Positions 1 through 8,374 of a stretch of 20,167 bases of DNA are shown here, piece after piece. This stretch comes from Spongospora subterranea (Eukaryota; Endomyxa; Phytomyxea; Plasmodiophorida; Plasmodiophoridae), in NCBI GenBank assembly GCA_900404475.1, contig OUQQ01000608.1, positions 1 through 20,167 on the forward strand. The letters are read 5' to 3'. A program made the position numbers and the translations under genes. The notes beneath the pieces were generated by a model. That model saw only the letters and a program-made list of their open reading frames with translations, did not search any database and was not told where the DNA came from. Each line of letters opens with the position of its first letter. Positions within the stretch are counted from its first letter, which is position 1.

Positions 1-2
1 AT

Positions 3-341
3 TTGCCTCGTATTGGCCTGTGTCCTTCGGGAATAGAGTCAACTAGTGTCCATGTACCATTTTCTGCATACCACGAAAACGGCAAGGCAGGATCAGTCCT
101 GTTAATCTACCATCCCGGTGGGCAAGATGAACCAATCGTGACGTACGATAGGAGGGTGGTGGACGTATTCTCGCACACCACCAAACTAACGTGCATCCCG
201 AGCTTCCCAAGTCTCGCCGGAGCCGTTCATCCACCACCGAGGATTCGGTTGAAATGCGGCAACCTGCTCTTTAATTTGAACGAGGTATTTCCATGCCAAC
301 TGCATGAGCGAAAGCAATGCGTTCTGACAGCAGCTCAATAG
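3..341 (+). pseudogene. Unrecognised coding remnant, left edge
   Basis: An open frame of about 112 codons reaches the left edge of the window, so its beginning is unknown. Roughly residues 15 to 45 (around SAYHENGKAGSVLLIYHPGG) have the composition of real protein, while the later part looks random. I do not recognise the family. The following bases up to 750 hold short coding-like pieces broken by stops in changing frames, for example around 600-720, which suggests one decayed gene running through 1-1010. No start context, intron or promoter can be argued. It could also be a chance frame. Confidence 0.25.
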
Positions 342-749
342 TGAGAGTTTGGAAGTCGCATTTGAAATACTGAATCACACTGCAGATGAAGCACTGAAAA
401 TGCAACCTCCATTACTGCTGGAGTGTTGATGGTATGGGAAGGGCGTTTATCCAATCGCAAGACACATACACCAAATGCGAAATTAGATAGATAAGTCAGG
501 TTTGTTATCCGCGTTCGAAATGGCTTTTTGATGGACGTCAACAACCCGCATGTGCCGCAAAGGCGGTACATAGGTCCAGATACGAGTCGATGTCGGCTAC
601 AATGGGCAACCGGGTCTGGTATAAAGCCCATCCTGTAGATCGGCGGGAAACGGAAGACGAATGGCGAATCATCTTTGGTGGAGAAGACCGCTGCAAGTTG
701 AAGTACCGTGTTGGTTAACCCGAGGTTGGCTCACGTCAACAGTTGTTAA

Positions 750-1010
750 ATCTCACCTGCTGCGTCTTTCGGCGTTAGATCCAGCAAACTGCAGACAAGC
801 GGCACGTACTGCTGCCCAGACAAACGCGAAGACAAGAAGGCGTACAATCCCGTTTGTGACCTTGGAGATTCCGACTGCAACAAAATGTCCAGTGAAGATT
901 GCGATAGTGAAATCGACTCGTACAAGGTGACAAAAGCATACAGCTCCCTATCGTATGCATCAGCGTACTTGAGCTTGACAGCTTCCATGTCTTTACCTGA
1001 AGGGTTCTAG
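750..1010 (+). pseudogene. Cysteine-rich open segment, unknown
   Basis: The frame is open from 750, just after a TAA at 747-749, to the TAG at 1008-1010, about 86 codons with no ATG near its beginning. It has a compact cysteine-rich stretch, YCCPDKREDKKAYNPVC followed by two more cysteines in an acidic run (DSDC and SEDC). The tail is serine and alanine rich. Such spacing is seen in small secreted or disulfide-rich domains, but I cannot place it in a family. It may be the last piece of the decayed gene that begins at the left edge. There is no start codon, so it is not a complete gene as it stands. Confidence 0.25.
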
Positions 1011-1611
1011 AACAAAAACATATGATACAAACCCTGGATCCAAAAGCTCAGCTCAAACTCGCAATTGCAAGCAGCATCTGTTGAAGTGGCGGAAGATATT
1101 TTAAGTATTTTAAGACCTTCTGGATCAAATTCTTTGTTTGTTTCAGTGTCTTTCTCAGCATTTTGCCTCTTTGGCAGCGGCTTTAACTCGCAAACCTCTT
1201 TGAAAAAAACAGCTCACGAGCAAATGAAGTTATTTCATTTCGATTTTCTTCATTTTGGAGCGTCTTTTGCTGTTTCCTTGCTCGATTGGTTCAGTCGGTA
1301 TGGAGTTGCCCCCGCTGGGTGTTTGATCGCGGATCCCATTTTCTCAATCGAGTTATGGAGGATCTGAGATTTCGTCGTCATTGTGAACATCACTTACGGT
1401 CCCCGTACTGTCCCTGGTCTAAAATGGTCATTCGCATTCCTTATTTGTTCTCCGTTCCCTTCTGTCAGGATTCCGGATGAAAAAGACTGAATGACCCATT
1501 TGATACCGCTTATACAGTTTGTTCTCAACAATTCTGTTTCGGCTAATCGTCTTCCGGCTGGACTTTATTCATGGTCGCTCAGACGATTCAGTCGGATGTC
1601 TTAAAGTTACT
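1011..1611. other. No gene recognised
   Basis: Only short frames without recognisable motifs are present on either strand. The minus strand could be the degraded downstream continuation of the gypsy-like remnant at 1612-2380, but I see no reverse transcriptase motif in it. Confidence 0.4.
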
Positions 1612-1762
1612 GAGTTCGATAAGCAATTTGAGTGACGCTATGAAACCAACGACTACGTCTCGGTCCAATGAACTCTCCTTCTCACAACCAATAAGTGTTG
1701 GAAACCTACCCAAGTTTTCCGAATCAGTCACCAATGAGGATTCCTTCCGAAATTTGGGAACA
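1612..1762 (-). repeat. Dispersed repeat copy A (gypsy-linked)
   Basis: Read on the minus strand, this 150-bp stretch matches 11023-11172 on the plus strand at roughly 80% by eye with few indels. Shared blocks include AAAACTTGGGTAGGTTT, CAACACTTATTGGTTGTGAG and CCGAGACGTAGTC. Both copies translate to the same peptide type (GRF-TLIGCE-ESS--RDVV--FIAS). Copy A directly continues the gypsy-like frame at 1724-1978, so the repeat is probably part of that element. Confidence 0.7.
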
Positions 1763-2380
1763 TTGGCCTGCAGACACTGTTGACATTCTGCGAGGTTCGG
1801 CCATGAACGGTTTCGAGCCTGGTTCTAATTTGAGTATTAACGGCGAAACATCTGCTGGTGGATCATGTCCTAGCTTTACACGGAAAACATCGGAGAATTC
1901 TTCAAAATGAACAGAAAGCCCAGTTAGAAAATTGTCATCAGCACCTTGGAGTTTACATTCGGCTAGAGAAGACGCCAAAACAACCGAAACGAGATCATCT
2001 TTTGACTTAACATCGATTGTTCCGGTTCGCTAGTACTTTCAACAGAGACCGTCTGGCGGCTAGATAGAGCGACTCGTTGTAGTTGTACTTTCACATGTAT
2101 ACCCAGATGACGAAAGAAATAAAAGGACCTCCGGAATTGGGGAGATAGACACATATATTGGGTGGCGTCGTGCAATAACACCACCAGAACGGGGTTCATT
2201 ACAAACATCACAAACGCCTTGACCCAAACATTTACCCGAGTGGCCATCCGCCATCTCAAAACAATCATCAGTAAACAACTGCGAGAATGAGGATACAGTA
2301 CATTTCTATGTCCAGAATTCGATGAAAGCCGCTGGACGATCGGCGGACGCAAAAACAATCCAGAAATTCAAAGGCATTTT
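1724..2380 (-). pseudogene. Ty3/gypsy-like polyprotein remnant
   Basis: The clearest part is a minus-strand frame at 1724-1978. It reads FSDVFRVKLGHDPPADVSPL, then an LEPGSKPFMAEPRRMS-like stretch. That is the linker between protease and reverse transcriptase in gypsy polyproteins (a -F-DVF...LP-HDP---I-L--G--P-----RR-S pattern). Higher coordinates on the same strand, in other frames up to about 2380, give a cysteine-containing stretch (KCLGQGVCDVCNEP, about 2205-2250) that may be a metal-binding remnant. The reading frame changes several times and no intact reverse transcriptase, integrase or LTR is visible. The element assignment rests mainly on the linker pattern and is moderate; the cysteine part is uncertain. 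Confidence 0.45.
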
Positions 2381-2649
2381 TGCAATTTTCGATGAGAAAA
2401 TAGGTAACCATGATCGTCAATCGTCCGTCAACGAAAGCTACACTTTACGCAATGACGACGTTGTTTGAAACTGTGCCTGAGCGAGGCCCTGGGTGTAGTA
2501 AAATGAGGATATTCCTGCCTGGAGGGGCGTTTTTGTATCTTTTTTAGGCCTTTTTACCCCTTTTTAGGCGCTGCTCGGATGGCGATCGGCGGGGCCAATT
2601 TTATCATAAAAGTGGTTGAATGATTTACGAATAGTTTAGGGTTCACTAC
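2381..2649. other. No gene; pyrimidine-rich stretch
   Basis: No coding signal. Around 2530-2572 the plus strand is rich in T and C runs (repeats of TTTTTAGGC and CCTTTTTACCCC), a simple low-complexity tract. Confidence 0.4.
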
Positions 2650-2654
2650 CTAGT

Positions 2655-2765
2655 TCTTGGGTGTGTCATACACCCAGACACACCCAGCCGTTGATTGATT
2701 ACAAACCCAGGAGAGCCAATGGTGGGTTGAAATAAGAGAAAACAGCCAAAACCACACACCCAAGA
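2655..2765. repeat. Short inverted repeat, 12-bp ends
   Basis: TCTTGGGTGTGT at 2655-2666 is matched by its exact reverse complement at 2754-2765. Nested in the left end is a second hairpin: TGGGTGTGTC (2658-2667) pairs with GACACACCCA (2677-2686) across a 9-nt loop. The 111-bp unit could be a small MITE-like element, but no target-site duplication is visible, so the class is unassigned. Confidence 0.45.
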
Positions 2766-2779
2766 GAGTCAATGGGACT

Positions 2780-4020
2780 TTGATTATTACACCGATTTTC
2801 ACAATGGATCCGAAACCAGCTGAATGTTTCATTGTTCAGGCAGCGCGTGCGATGTTAGCGATGGTGGACGCGTTCGGTTCAAACCAGAACGTTGATATGG
2901 TTGAAGTGATTTTAACATTGAGGTGCGGTGAAGTTATCTTCACCGCTTCAGCTCCAATCAGAACAACCGGATTTTGAGAAGCATGAATTGATGGACGCAA
3001 AGTCGCTCGAACGATACGATCCCCACCATCAGCAGATCCTGCTCGGCGCTGGGCAACAATAGCTCGTCGGAACATCGACCCTGTTCTGATACTAAACTCT
3101 CCTCTGCCAAAGTCACCTCGGATCCGTATTAACTCAACGGTAATATGACATATCAAACTGGCATAGACAATGGGTTCAATGCCAAAGGTGCGGCGGTTGA
3201 CACACAACATTCGAAATGATGGCACGACAATTCACAACAAAAGCTGTCTGGTGTCTACTTGTGCCCGTTTGTCGAGTGCTCATACACTGAAAGCCCCATT
3301 TGCCGCGAAACTGTGCGAAAACCGCCCATCCTCGCCCTTGTACAGAAACATGTTCTGGTCGCGTGTTGAAACATGTTTCTTGCGATGCTGTTTTAAGAGT
3401 GACCAGCACGTTGAAGTTCATCACGTTGTCACATAGGGGCTTCATGATCATGCCAGGCCTCATCCTATTCGTGCTGATCAAGCGAGTCGAATGAAATTGT
3501 CAGATATCGTCCAAATGGGTCCGGAAATCAAGCCGAAGCAGTTTTTATTTGGGACTGCAACTAGGGAACCAGCAGGCTAAATCCATGTGGCGTTTAAAAA
3601 CTTGGACCGTCTGGCAAGCCAACAGAGAAAAATCAAAAACCAAACTTCCATGTTGTCCTCAATAAGTATGCTGGCTACATTCGAGAGCAGTATTGGAGAA
3701 ACATTCAGAAGCTCGTTGTCTTGATGTGGACAATGGTCACATTGTAATGCAGTCGGACTCGGTTAAACAAATTCTTCTCAGTTGGAGTCTGATATTCTCG
3801 ATGACTATTTCGCGGAGGTCAACGTCACATTCACATCCGACCAATTGCCCGACAATTGGTCGAACCATCCCGTTTCTCATTAGCATCCTTTTTAGGAAAA
3901 CAACAGCACACCAAAAGGTGCATGTTCTCCGGCACACAGACCCATTGATCTTCAAAACTATTACCGGTTTTGTGACGTCCATTTCAAGAAAACCGCAGTT
4001 AGGGTTCGTGTAAATGCCTT
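2780..4020 (+). pseudogene. Degenerate region, possible MULE-like remnant
   Basis: Many medium frames overlap on both strands and none is convincing alone. The best coding-like signal is on the plus strand from about 3170 to 3560. A cysteine and histidine containing stretch changes frame near 3435 and is followed by HDHARPHPIRADQASRMKLS. The H-x-H pattern followed by an R-rich helix and a K-x-K segment recalls the end of the FLYWCH-like zinc finger upstream of MULE transposases. No DDE catalytic core is found. The flanks at 2780-2977 and 3690-4020 are unassigned. This is a weak call; an unrelated decayed host gene is equally possible. Confidence 0.22.
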
Positions 4021-4021
4021 T

Positions 4022-4348
4022 TTGATTCATCCCGCCAAGGATAGTTTTTTAACAAAGTTCTTGCTGTGTTCTATTTCAGCCATCTTGCTGCCGACATTTG
4101 TCAGCAATATGACGGGGGATTTGTGGAAATCGGTGGTATCGCGTTACGAGAATCAGTCTTGGACAAGAATCAACACGCTGCGATCGACCCTGTGGAGCCT
4201 GATGTTGTTCAAGGGTGGCGGTCTGAACACATTTCTAGACAAGTTTAGCAAAATCGTGATTGAGCTGAAGCAGACGTCCATAAGTCAAGTCTCGGTTCCT
4301 AAAATTGTACAGACCCTTATTCAGAACATCAGAACGGATTGTTTATGA
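4022..4348 (+). pseudogene. Copia gag (UBN2-like) fragment
   Basis: Copia-like similarity starts at the ATG at 4109 (MTGDLWKSVVSRYENQSW). The part upstream of it is not recognisable. The pattern DLW--VV-RYE followed by TLWSLML and LDKFSKIVIELKQ matches the gag domain of copia elements, in which an LW--L---Y motif precedes a helix with F---I--L. The frame ends at a TGA at 4346-4348. A further gag-like stretch continues to about 4450, with an in-frame stop near 4420. The gag protein would form the virus-like particle around the RNA. It leads directly to the zinc knuckle at 4529. Confidence 0.6.
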
Positions 4349-4528
4349 ATCCTAGCTGAGGGTGATCATGGACAAGTCTGAGCTGTCGATGAGTGACGTA
4401 TGTGATCGACTACGGGCATAGGAAGCCAACATCGTGGCGCTGTAAGACAAGAAAAGGGTTGCAAGGATCACGACCAACTCCTCTTCGTTGGAGACGGAGG
4501 AAAAACAAAGCGGAAGGCCAGTTGACTT

Positions 4529-4570
4529 TGCTACAACAGTGGTAAACAGGGACATTTCACCAAGGAATAT
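4529..4570 (+). other. Degenerate gag CCHC zinc knuckle
   Basis: The plus-strand frame reads CYNSGKQGHFTKEY. Aligned to the CX2CX4HX4C zinc knuckle of copia gag proteins, the first Cys and the His are kept. The second Cys is Ser (codon AGT) and the last Cys is Tyr (TAT), each one base from a Cys codon. A lysine-rich stretch follows, as is usual. The knuckle could no longer bind zinc normally. Confidence 0.7.
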
Positions 4571-4607
4571 AGGTCCAAGAAAAAGGAGGAGCCAGCTTCA
4601 AGTGACG

Positions 4608-4655
4608 AATTCGCCTTCGCCGGAACTCGCCTTCGCCGGAACTCGCCTTCGCCGC
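4608..4655 (+). repeat. 16-bp tandem repeat, 3 copies
   Basis: Three consecutive 16-bp units begin at 4608, 4624 and 4640, with unit AACTCGCCTTCGCCGG; the first and last differ by one base each. They lie between the zinc knuckle and the protease. Because 16 is not a multiple of three, the two extra copies add 32 bp and shift the reading frame. With one copy, the upstream DEFAFA frame runs directly into the frame that carries the protease motif. Confidence 0.9.
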
Positions 4656-5065
4656 TAACGCTCAGGAGGAGTTGTATGCTGCAGCCGAATCCTGCTATGT
4701 CGATTCCGGTGCATCTCGCCATATCCGGAAACAAGAACCATCTCAGCAATTTTACCGACCTACAGGATCCAATCAAAATAGTGACTGCTGACGGCCGTAC
4801 CATTTATGAAGTTGGGAAGGCGACATGAGAGTCGGTCGAGATTTGAAGTGACGTTAAAGGACGTGTTGTACAATTTTTATCAAAAGCTAAACTTGTGGTC
4901 GGCAAGCGTGACAACGGCAAAAGGCGCCCAGATGTCATTCTGCGGCGACGTCTGTTACGCCACATCAAATGGGAAGGCGATTCAGCTGGGTGACCGACAC
5001 GAGAAGATGTTTGCATTGGCAGTTGGTGAACCGACAGAGCTCAGCCGCCCCGTTGACCGAGTCTG
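4656..5065 (+). pseudogene. Copia aspartic protease remnant
   Basis: The protease active-site motif DSG is intact at 4702-4710 in the context CYVDSGASRHI, typical of copia retropepsins. The frame shifts right after it, and the next segment (GNKNHLSNF, then IKIVTADGRTI) matches the flap region. A second shift near 4830 leads into the frame starting at 4806, with VTLKDVLYNF and LWSASVTTAKGAQMSF, the usual end of the protease and the spacer before the integrase. A retropepsin cleaves the element's own polyprotein. Two or more frame changes make this copy non-functional. Confidence 0.75.
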
Positions 5066-5672
5066 TTGCATAAACGATTCGGGCATTTAAACTACATGGC
5101 TCTTGAAATTATGGTCAGCCCCAGAGCGATAAGAGGAGTAAAGCTTTGCGGAATCAGGCCCGATATCTGCCCAGCCTGCATCGAGGCAAAACTAACTCAA
5201 AAATCTTTCTCTGCCAGAGAGCTCAAGACAAGCCGATCAAGTCAACGATTTGGTTCACTCAGACGTCGTGTTGGCTCGATGGATAAAGAATCGTTTGGTG
5301 GAGAGATTTATGTTATGTTTTTCATTGATGATTACTCAGGATTATCATCGGCTTACATCTTAACTCGTAAGAGCGGAGTTCTAGACACGTTCAAGAATTA
5401 CAAGAGGAGAGCGGAGATCTTGCATGAAAGACGGCGCCTTCGTTCCGGTAATGAGGAGAATATACGTCATCTGCTTCTAACAGTTTTCTTCAAAAGAATG
5501 GCGTCAAGCGAGAGCTGACTGTGTCTACATAGGCGACCTCAGCAAAATGGAGTCTAGGAAAGGCTGAACCGTATCATTATGGACATGACTCGAACAATGA
5601 AATTGACTGCCGATTTGTCAAAGACTTAATGGGCGGAAGCTGTCCAGACAGCGGTACACATTCGCAACCGCT
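5057..5672 (+). pseudogene. Copia integrase, zinc-binding and catalytic core remnant
   Basis: The N-terminal HHCC domain is readable: HKRFGH near 5066 and CPACIEAK near 5170. The catalytic core follows with frame changes. The first catalytic Asp is in HSD (codon 5262-5264), in a frame different from its neighbours. FFIDDYSG near 5320 is the conserved core strand. The second catalytic Asp, expected in a SDNGGE motif, is Gly (GGT at 5447-5449, context RSGNEE). The Glu is kept in the PQQNGV motif region (GAA at 5558-5560) but directly preceded by an in-frame TAG (5555-5557). Integrase joins element cDNA to the host chromosome; loss of one DDE residue, stops and frameshifts make it inactive. Confidence 0.8.
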
Positions 5673-5787
5673 GTATTTCATCTGCTCTGGTGATGGTATT
5701 TCATCTGCTCTGGTGATGGTATTTCATCTGCTCTGGTGATGGTATTTCATCTGCTCTGGTGATGGTATTTCATCTGCTCTGGTGATG
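5673..5787 (+). repeat. 23-bp perfect tandem repeat, 5 copies
   Basis: Five identical, contiguous 23-bp units start at 5673, 5696, 5719, 5742 and 5765. The unit begins GTATTTCATCTGC and ends TCTGGTGATG. The repeat lies within the integrase coding sequence. A single copy joins the upstream HIRNRC frame to the downstream MAETSYGLW frame exactly, so the four extra copies (92 bp) are a later insertion that breaks the frame. Complete identity of all copies points to a recent expansion or an assembly effect. Confidence 0.97.
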
Positions 5788-6310
5788 GCAGAGACCTCGT
5801 ATGGATTATGGTATAAGCATAAGCCCAGTATTGATCATCTTCGCGTTTTTGGCTGCAAGGCCTGGTACAAGATCGATGGTGCCGGTAAACTGGATCAGCA
5901 CGCTAAGGTCGGAGTATTTATCGGATACTCAACTGAAAAGAAAGACTACAGAATAATGGACGAGTCTTCTCACAAGGTGATGATTAGCCATGACGCCAAG
6001 TTTGAGGAGGAGCCGATGCGACGACGCGTAGATGAAGACGAAGAAAGTCAACAAATTGCGACAACAAGGCCGACAGCCAGCTGCTAATACGGAACCTGAA
6101 GACAAGTCAAAACCTGTAGACCCTCCTCTGGTCATCAAGAGGAGTTCGATCAGAGCCAGCCCGATATATCGATGAACAAACCATATTCTGATTGGCGTGT
6201 ACAGATGACGAGCCTGGCAACCGCGTCGAGGCTCTCAAATCAGATGAGGCCAAGTTCTGGCGGGAGGCCATGGATAAAGAATATCAAGCCCTACAGAAGA
6301 ATAACATGTG
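5782..6310 (+). pseudogene. Copia integrase C-terminal part and linker
   Basis: After the tandem repeat a frame of about 101 codons carries LWYKHKPSIDHLRVFGCKAW and, a little later, KVGVFIGYSTEKKDYRI. These are the conserved H-L-VFG--A and G-FIGYS---K-YR- blocks that follow the catalytic core in copia integrases. An acidic, glutamine-containing linker follows to about 6240, then a segment around EAKFWREAMDKEYQALQKN, broken by a TGA at 6308-6310, which is the entry to reverse transcriptase. The frame changes at the end of this part. Confidence 0.8.
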
Positions 6311-6311
6311 A

Positions 6312-6604
6312 TTGGTCGTTCAGAGACCTACCAATACGAGGGTGATGGATAGTCGCTGGGTTTTCCAACGCAAACGGGATGAGAACAATAAGGTGGTCAA
6401 ATACAAAGCCAGGTTCGTAGCCCGAGGTTCACACAAGTTTACGGCTGCGACTATTTCGAGACCTTCAGCCCAGTGGCGTCGAGAACGGCAGTTAAAGCTG
6501 TCATTTCAATTGCTGCCGCCAAAAATCTAAAACTCTTCCAAATGGACATCGAGATGGCATTTCAGCATCAAGTGCTCAAAGAAGAATCTATATGGAGAGA
6601 AAAA
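6312..6604 (+). pseudogene. Copia reverse transcriptase N-terminal fragment
   Basis: The frame at 6312-6530 reads SRWVFQRKRDENNKVVKYKA then RFVARG, the canonical RVT_2 start of copia RT. A frameshift near 6440 moves the continuing similarity (YFETFSPVAS) to another frame. There QMDIEMAFQ at about 6540-6565 holds the first catalytic Asp (codon 6545-6547), equivalent to the QLDV-TAF motif. Similarity stops at about 6604, so the YVDD box and RNase H are missing. The break may mark a deletion or an insertion; the next recognisable DNA is an OTU-like fragment of a different origin. Confidence 0.8.
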
Positions 6605-6807
6605 TAGGAACGGACTCCACCACACTTGTTTCATTGACATAGGCAACAAGATATACATATTAAAGACGTAATCAGGATAGGAACTGTGCGCTGGATGCGA
6701 ACCGAACTTCGGGGCCATTCCCACCACATCCGTGCAACAACTGAGAAAGAATACCTGTCAGTACGCCAGAAACCCACAGAAAGGGCGTATTGAACTATGC
6801 AGAATCA

Positions 6808-7074
6808 TTGACAACTTACGATGGTACTACACTGGATGATTACCTCGATATAATGCAAAAACATTGTCAATGGGCTGGACTATTCTAGCTTACGATAGCG
6901 GCATGCATGTTCAAAATCAATATCATCATAATAAGCAATTCAGAAAAGCCGTTTGGGACAAATATCCGAAAGTGGATTGATAACTCCTTTCCAAACACTC
7001 TCAGGGATATCACAGGATGGAAAACGACGATACACTTTTACTGCACCAAAAGCAAGGAAGATCATCGATCTTAA
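6808..7074 (+). pseudogene. OTU-like cysteine protease domain fragment
   Basis: One plus-strand frame from 6808 to the TAA at 7072-7074 contains a single internal TAG (at GLF-stop-LTIAAC). It reads TTLDDYLDIMQKHCQWAGLF, then LTIAACMFKINIIII, and ends with TTIHFYC. This matches the C-terminal half of OTU domains: Y---M---W-G-(stop)-L---A--F--NI-I-----, then TIH--Y near the catalytic His. The catalytic Asp/Cys region (GDGNC) should lie upstream and is not visible. OTU domains occur in deubiquitinases and in polyproteins of some retroelements. The RNase H 500 bp downstream on the same strand makes a retroelement origin likely. An asparagine, threonine and glutamine rich linker follows at 7190-7330. 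Confidence 0.5.
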
Positions 7075-7123
7075 TGGAACACAGCAATCTCAACCGCGAT
7101 GTGACTCTATTTCCCATAAGGCT

Positions 7124-7187
7124 ATCAGGTTATTGATGTCTAAGCTTCGGGAGTAGACTCCCGAAGCTTAGACATCAATAACCTGAT
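7124..7187. repeat. Perfect 31-bp palindrome, 2-nt loop
   Basis: The arm 7124-7154 (starting ATCAGGTTATTG, ending TTCGGGAGT) is exactly reverse complementary to 7157-7187, with only AG at 7155-7156 between them. Similarity stops sharply on both sides. The centre reads GGGAG-TAGA-CTCCC, so the arms could be two identical terminal repeats placed end to end. Confidence 0.97.
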
Positions 7188-7504
7188 GACAGAAAAACAA
7201 TGTGACCAGTACATCTTCCACTACAAATCATGCCACTAAACAGCAAAACGCCACACAAAATCAAGACAGAACCATTGAAGTACACAGCAAACATAACTCA
7301 CTCAGCAGCCAACCACGACTGTAGGGAACTGCTATTTAACAGTAGGGAAACAATCATTCAATCAACACAAAACGATGATATCATTCAAAATGCAGAATAA
7401 GCAAGACCCTTAGGCAAAAAATGACTCACCATTTTTTGTTCTTCGCCATGCCTAGGGCATCCTAATGACAGGCAAGGACATTACAGGTGTATATATATAT
7501 GACC
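7188..7504. other. Polar linker remnant, no gene
   Basis: A/C-rich sequence. In one plus frame it codes for a polar N/T/S/Q-rich stretch without stops to about 7320, which could be the linker after the OTU-like fragment. Nothing recognisable follows up to a short (TA)n run near 7490. Confidence 0.3.
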
Positions 7505-7610
7505 GTCGGATACTCGGATCGGGATACAGGATACAGTACAGGATCAAGTCCGAGATCCGGTCCGGCGCACTTCTCGGATACCGGACACCGGATTGTATCC
7601 GGGTCCGATT
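7505..7610. repeat. GGATAC/CCGGA low-complexity tract
   Basis: Imperfect short repeats of GGATAC, GGATC and CCGGAT fill about 100 bp directly upstream of the RNase H fragment. Spacing is irregular, so this is cryptically repetitive rather than a clean microsatellite. Confidence 0.6.
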
Positions 7611-7967
7611 AGAGCGCTATACACCGATGGCTGGTCTCCACTTGGCGACGTCTGGAAAGCTCTCAGAGAGAGAGTCCCATCAGGGTACAAAACCATACAT
7701 GACCCGGAAGTAGAATTTTGGGCTGATGGGGGCGCTGCTGCCCATCGATACAAAAACACCAAAGGTGAAGACGCAAACCACACTGATGAAAAGTCGCAAA
7801 TCGAACTAGGGCACAAAATTACCTCGAGTTACGAAGCCGAGATCATCGCATTACACGCTGGTCTAGAACTGGACATGGATAAGAACTTTAAAAACAGAAC
7901 GATTCACATAATGACAGACTCATCATCATGGGTAAGTCAATTCCAATTTCATAGTTTGATACTTTAA
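7593..7967 (+). pseudogene. RNase H domain of a LINE-type retrotransposon
   Basis: The 124-codon frame carries a complete-looking RNase H1-type catalytic set. EFWADGG holds the first Asp (codon 7725-7727), YEAEIIALHAGLEL the Glu (residue 81 or 83), and HIMTDSSSWVSQ the second Asp (residue 109). RNase H removes the RNA strand of the RNA/DNA hybrid; this solo form with the E-A-I-AL helix is typical of the C-terminal domain of non-LTR retrotransposon ORF2. No reverse transcriptase precedes it on this strand. The first 30 residues come from the low-complexity tract and are probably not part of the domain. It is a fragment of an element, perhaps the same one that contributed the OTU-like piece. 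Confidence 0.65.
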
Positions 7968-8316
7968 CTAAATGCCGGGACGAGGAGACAATCTCGATAC
8001 ATACAACATCAGCTGGTTTTGTGGTGAAGCGACATCATTAGGTAGCTCAATGGTGTCCCGTAAAGGAATTTCCCCTGTGCCCATTGGGTTTGGGGTTTTC
8101 GTGAGTCGGGTGATACCAACGTCAAACTACCATTGAGTCGGTGCTGACTGCTGAGCAACATGTAGCGGAGGTCCTTATCGCGAACCTATGAGTTTGCTCA
8201 GATGACGAGCGATCGTCGGATGGCCCTAGCGTAGATGTGGGTACTACAGACCTAACACAAAAGTGTTGAACGCATGCACAAAAAAACATACAAACTCAAT
8301 TCATTAATCAGTTGTG
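7968..8316. other. No gene; possible LINE 3' region
   Basis: No coding signal. It follows the RNase H fragment on the same strand and ends in an A-rich run near 8279-8286 (CACAAAAAAACATAC), consistent with a LINE 3' untranslated tail, but this is only positional inference. A duplication flanking the tail was not identified. Confidence 0.3.
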
Positions 8317-8322
8317 TTTATT
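8317..8322 (-). terminator. AATAAA polyadenylation-like signal
   Basis: On the minus strand AATAAA lies about 53 nt after the stop codon of the 539-residue gene, a normal distance for a eukaryotic 3' end signal. Supporting rather than decisive, since the hexamer is common by chance in AT-rich DNA. Confidence 0.4.
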
Positions 8323-8374
8323 CGACAATAAGAATGCGTAAAACCAATCATCATGGCAAAATAATTTCATGGCA

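Larger units (their letters stand above)
4022..6604 (+). mobile_element. Ty1/copia retrotransposon, decayed, no LTRs seen
   Basis: Gag, zinc knuckle, aspartic protease, integrase and the start of reverse transcriptase follow one another on the plus strand. Protease-integrase-RT is the diagnostic order of Ty1/copia elements. The element carries frameshifts in every domain, several in-frame stops, two short tandem-repeat expansions and a loss of coding similarity after about 6604, inside reverse transcriptase. The rest of RT and the RNase H are absent, and I see no matching pair of direct repeats that would be LTRs. It is a dead copy; the parts are annotated separately. Confidence 0.85.

Noticed and set aside
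2634..2642. TTTAGGG-like telomere word
   Set aside because: A single copy only; no telomeric array.
2836..4030. Minus-strand frames as an ISXO2-like transposase
   Set aside because: A few residues (NPNCG and a VDLRE stretch) suggested it, but no catalytic motif follows in order.
5673..5787. CRISPR-like array
   Set aside because: Units are contiguous with no spacers and lie in a retrotransposon coding region of a eukaryotic genome; it is a plain minisatellite.
7932..7937. GTAAGT splice donor at the end of the RNase H domain
   Set aside because: A perfect donor word, but no acceptor with continuing coding sequence was found; the fragment belongs to a retroelement.
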